Shown here: positions 14,010 through 15,421 of the stretch, piece by piece
Position numbering within the stretch: position 1 is the first letter of the stretch
Layout of the letters: every line of letters begins with the position of its first letter
Assembly (NCBI GenBank): GCA_910583815.1
Contig: CAJTZB010000045.1
Location: 1 to 15,421, forward strand
DNA from: an uncultured Lachnospiraceae bacterium
Lineage (GTDB): Bacteria > Bacillota > Clostridia > Lachnospirales > Lachnospiraceae
Length of the DNA: 15,421 nt
Direction: 5' to 3'
The notes under the pieces: generated by a model
What the model was told of the DNA's origin: nothing
The model's database searches: none
The model's input: only the letters and a program-made list of their open reading frames with translations
Made by a program: the position numbers and the translations under genes

Positions 14010-15421
14010 ATGGCAGATAAGAAAAACAAGGATGTCAGCAAACGCAGTGACAAAAAAAATGCATGGCTTTCTTATAGTGAGGCAAAGAAGAAAGAAATTT
14101 TTCAGCTGAACGAAAGCTACAGAGCGTTTCTTTCCTCATGCAAAACAGAGCGGGAATGTGTCACAGAGGTGATTCGTCAGGCACAGGCACAAGGCTATGT
14201 GGATTTGGCAGAAGCAGTTGCCGCAGGCAAAAAACTGAAGGCAGGAGACAAGGTATATGTAAACAATATGGGAAAGGCGCTTGCACTGTTCCTGATTGGT
14301 TCTGAGCCGCTCGAGGCGGGCATGAAGCTGCTTGGCGCACATATTGATTCTCCGCGTCTTGACTTAAAGCAGGTTCCGCTTTATGAAGATACAGAAATGG
14401 CAATGTTTGATACGCATTATTACGGCGGCATCAAAAAATATCAGTGGGTTACGCTGCCGCTTGCTCTGCATGGCGTTATCGTAAAGAAAGACGGCACTCA
14501 GGTTACCGTATCCATTGGTGAAGAAAGCAGCGACCCGGTAGTCGGCATTACTGACCTGCTTGTCCATTTATCCGCAAAACAGATGGGAAAGAAAGCATCT
14601 GAGGTTGTGGAGGGCGAGGATTTAAATATTCTTGTAGGAAGCATCCCTCTTGCGGATGAAGAAAAGGAAGCCGTAAAAGCAAATGTCCTTGCGCTGTTAA
14701 AAGAAAAATATGATATAGAAGAGGAAGATTTCCTTTCGGCAGAAATTGAGGCAGTTCCGGCAGGTGCTGCAAGAGACTTCGGTCTGGACAGAAGCATGGT
14801 AATGGGCTATGGACATGACGACAGGGTATGTGCCTATACTTCAATGGCAGCTTTGTTTGAGATTAAGAAGACAAGCCGTACGGCAGTCTGCCTTTTGGTA
14901 GATAAAGAAGAAGTAGGCAGCATTGGTGCAACCGGTATGCAGTCCGTATTTTTTGAAAATGCTGTTGCAGAGATTATGGAGCTGATGGGAGATTATTCAG
15001 AATTAAAGGTAAGGCGTGCCCTTGCAGCTTCCCATATGCTTTCATCTGATGTAAGCGCAGCTTTTGACCCAAATTATCCGTCGGTCAATGAGAAGAAAAA
15101 TACGGCTTACTTTGGAAGAGGGCTTGTATTCAATAAATATACCGGAAGCAGAGGAAAGAGCGGTTCCAATGATGCAAACGCAGAGTATATTGCAGCAATC
15201 CGTGCTGCTATGGAAAAACATAAGGTTTCGTTCCAGACTGCGGAGCTTGGCCGGGTAGATGAAGGCGGCGGCGGAACCATCGCCTATATTATGGCAAAAT
15301 ACAATATGCAGGTCATCGACAGCGGTGTGCCGGTATTAAATATGCATGCTCCTTGGGAAATCGTAAGCAAGGCAGATGTATATGAAGCAAAGCAGGGTTA
15401 TGTTGCTTTCTTAAAGGAAAT
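14010..15421 (+). CDS. M18-family aminopeptidase, partial at the window edge
   Basis: A cytosolic zinc-dependent aminopeptidase of the aminopeptidase I (M18) family, which removes N-terminal residues during peptide turnover. The frame is open from ATG 14010 to the last base, giving 470 codons, so only the extreme C-terminus can be missing. Expected metal and catalytic residues are visible: His111 and Asp113 in GAHIDSPRLD, Asp270/Asp271 in GYGHDDRV, Glu300-Glu301 in DKEEVGS, Asp347 in SSDVSAAFDPNY and His446 in MHAPWE. The glycine-rich DEGGGGT stretch is at 417-423. The first 18 residues are lysine-rich and probably a flexible extension. A good ribosome binding site (AAAGGAG) and an upstream promoter with a leader hairpin support the start. 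No signal peptide is seen. Preferred substrates cannot be inferred with confidence. Confidence 0.96.
   Translation, partial: MADKKNKDVSKRSDKKNAWLSYSEAKKKEIFQLNESYRAFLSSCKTERECVTEVIRQAQAQGYVDLAEAVAAGKKLKAGDKVYVNNMGKALALFLIGSEPLEAGMKLLGAHIDSPRLDLKQVPLYEDTEMAMFDTHYYGGIKKYQWVTLPLALHGVIVKKDGTQVTVSIGEESSDPVVGITDLLVHLSAKQMGKKASEVVEGEDLNILVGSIPLADEEKEAVKANVLALLKEKYDIEEEDFLSAEIEAVPAGAARDFGLDRSMVMGYGHDDRVCAYTSMAALFEIKKTSRTAVCLLVDKEEVGSIGATGMQSVFFENAVAEIMELMGDYSELKVRRALAASHMLSSDVSAAFDPNYPSVNEKKNTAYFGRGLVFNKYTGSRGKSGSNDANAEYIAAIRAAMEKHKVSFQTAELGRVDEGGGGTIAYIMAKYNMQVIDSGVPVLNMHAPWEIVSKADVYEAKQGYVAFLKE

Overview
The window looks like chromosomal DNA from a low-to-moderate GC Gram-positive anaerobe of the class Clostridia, most likely Lachnospiraceae. 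This is an inference from strong AGGAGG-type ribosome binding sites, sigma-A-like promoters, the 477-residue form of PurB, an FtsX-type permease with a large coiled-coil insert, and a Gram-positive-style lipoprotein. No phage, insertion sequence, CRISPR array, tRNA or rRNA was seen. Every gene appears intact except the last, which runs off the right edge.

Layout: (1) 60-2242, purC and purB, two steps of purine synthesis, closed by a strong terminator. (2) 2243-2569, a 327-base intergenic stretch full of structure: one copy of a dispersed repeat, a TTGACA box, three back-to-back hairpins and a possible small ORF. (3) 2570-5263, a large lipoprotein joining a PstS-like solute-binding domain to a long beta-rich C-terminal region. 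It ends at a bidirectional terminator shared with the convergent gene that follows. (4) 5352-7325, minus strand, a transmembrane chemoreceptor with its own near-consensus promoter and a long imperfect palindrome at the expected transcription start. (5) 7483-10113, minus strand, a three-gene ABC exporter operon (ATPase, permease, permease) with overlapping genes. (6) 10114-10370, a divergent promoter region holding the second repeat copy and two overlapping promoters. (7) 10371-13877, plus strand, a MacB/LolD-type ATPase and a 931-residue FtsX-type permease. (8) 14010 to the end, plus strand, an M18-family aminopeptidase with its own promoter and a leader hairpin.

Together, the centre of the window is an envelope-function block (lipoprotein, chemoreceptor, two divergent ABC systems) set between housekeeping genes (purine synthesis, peptidase). 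The two ABC operons start from overlapping promoters, so their expression may be linked or mutually exclusive. No sensor kinase or dedicated regulator for them lies in the window. I found no clear new enzymatic system. The least explained sequences are the repeat family shared by two gene leaders, the hairpin-rich leader of the lipoprotein gene, and the lipoprotein's C-terminal region.
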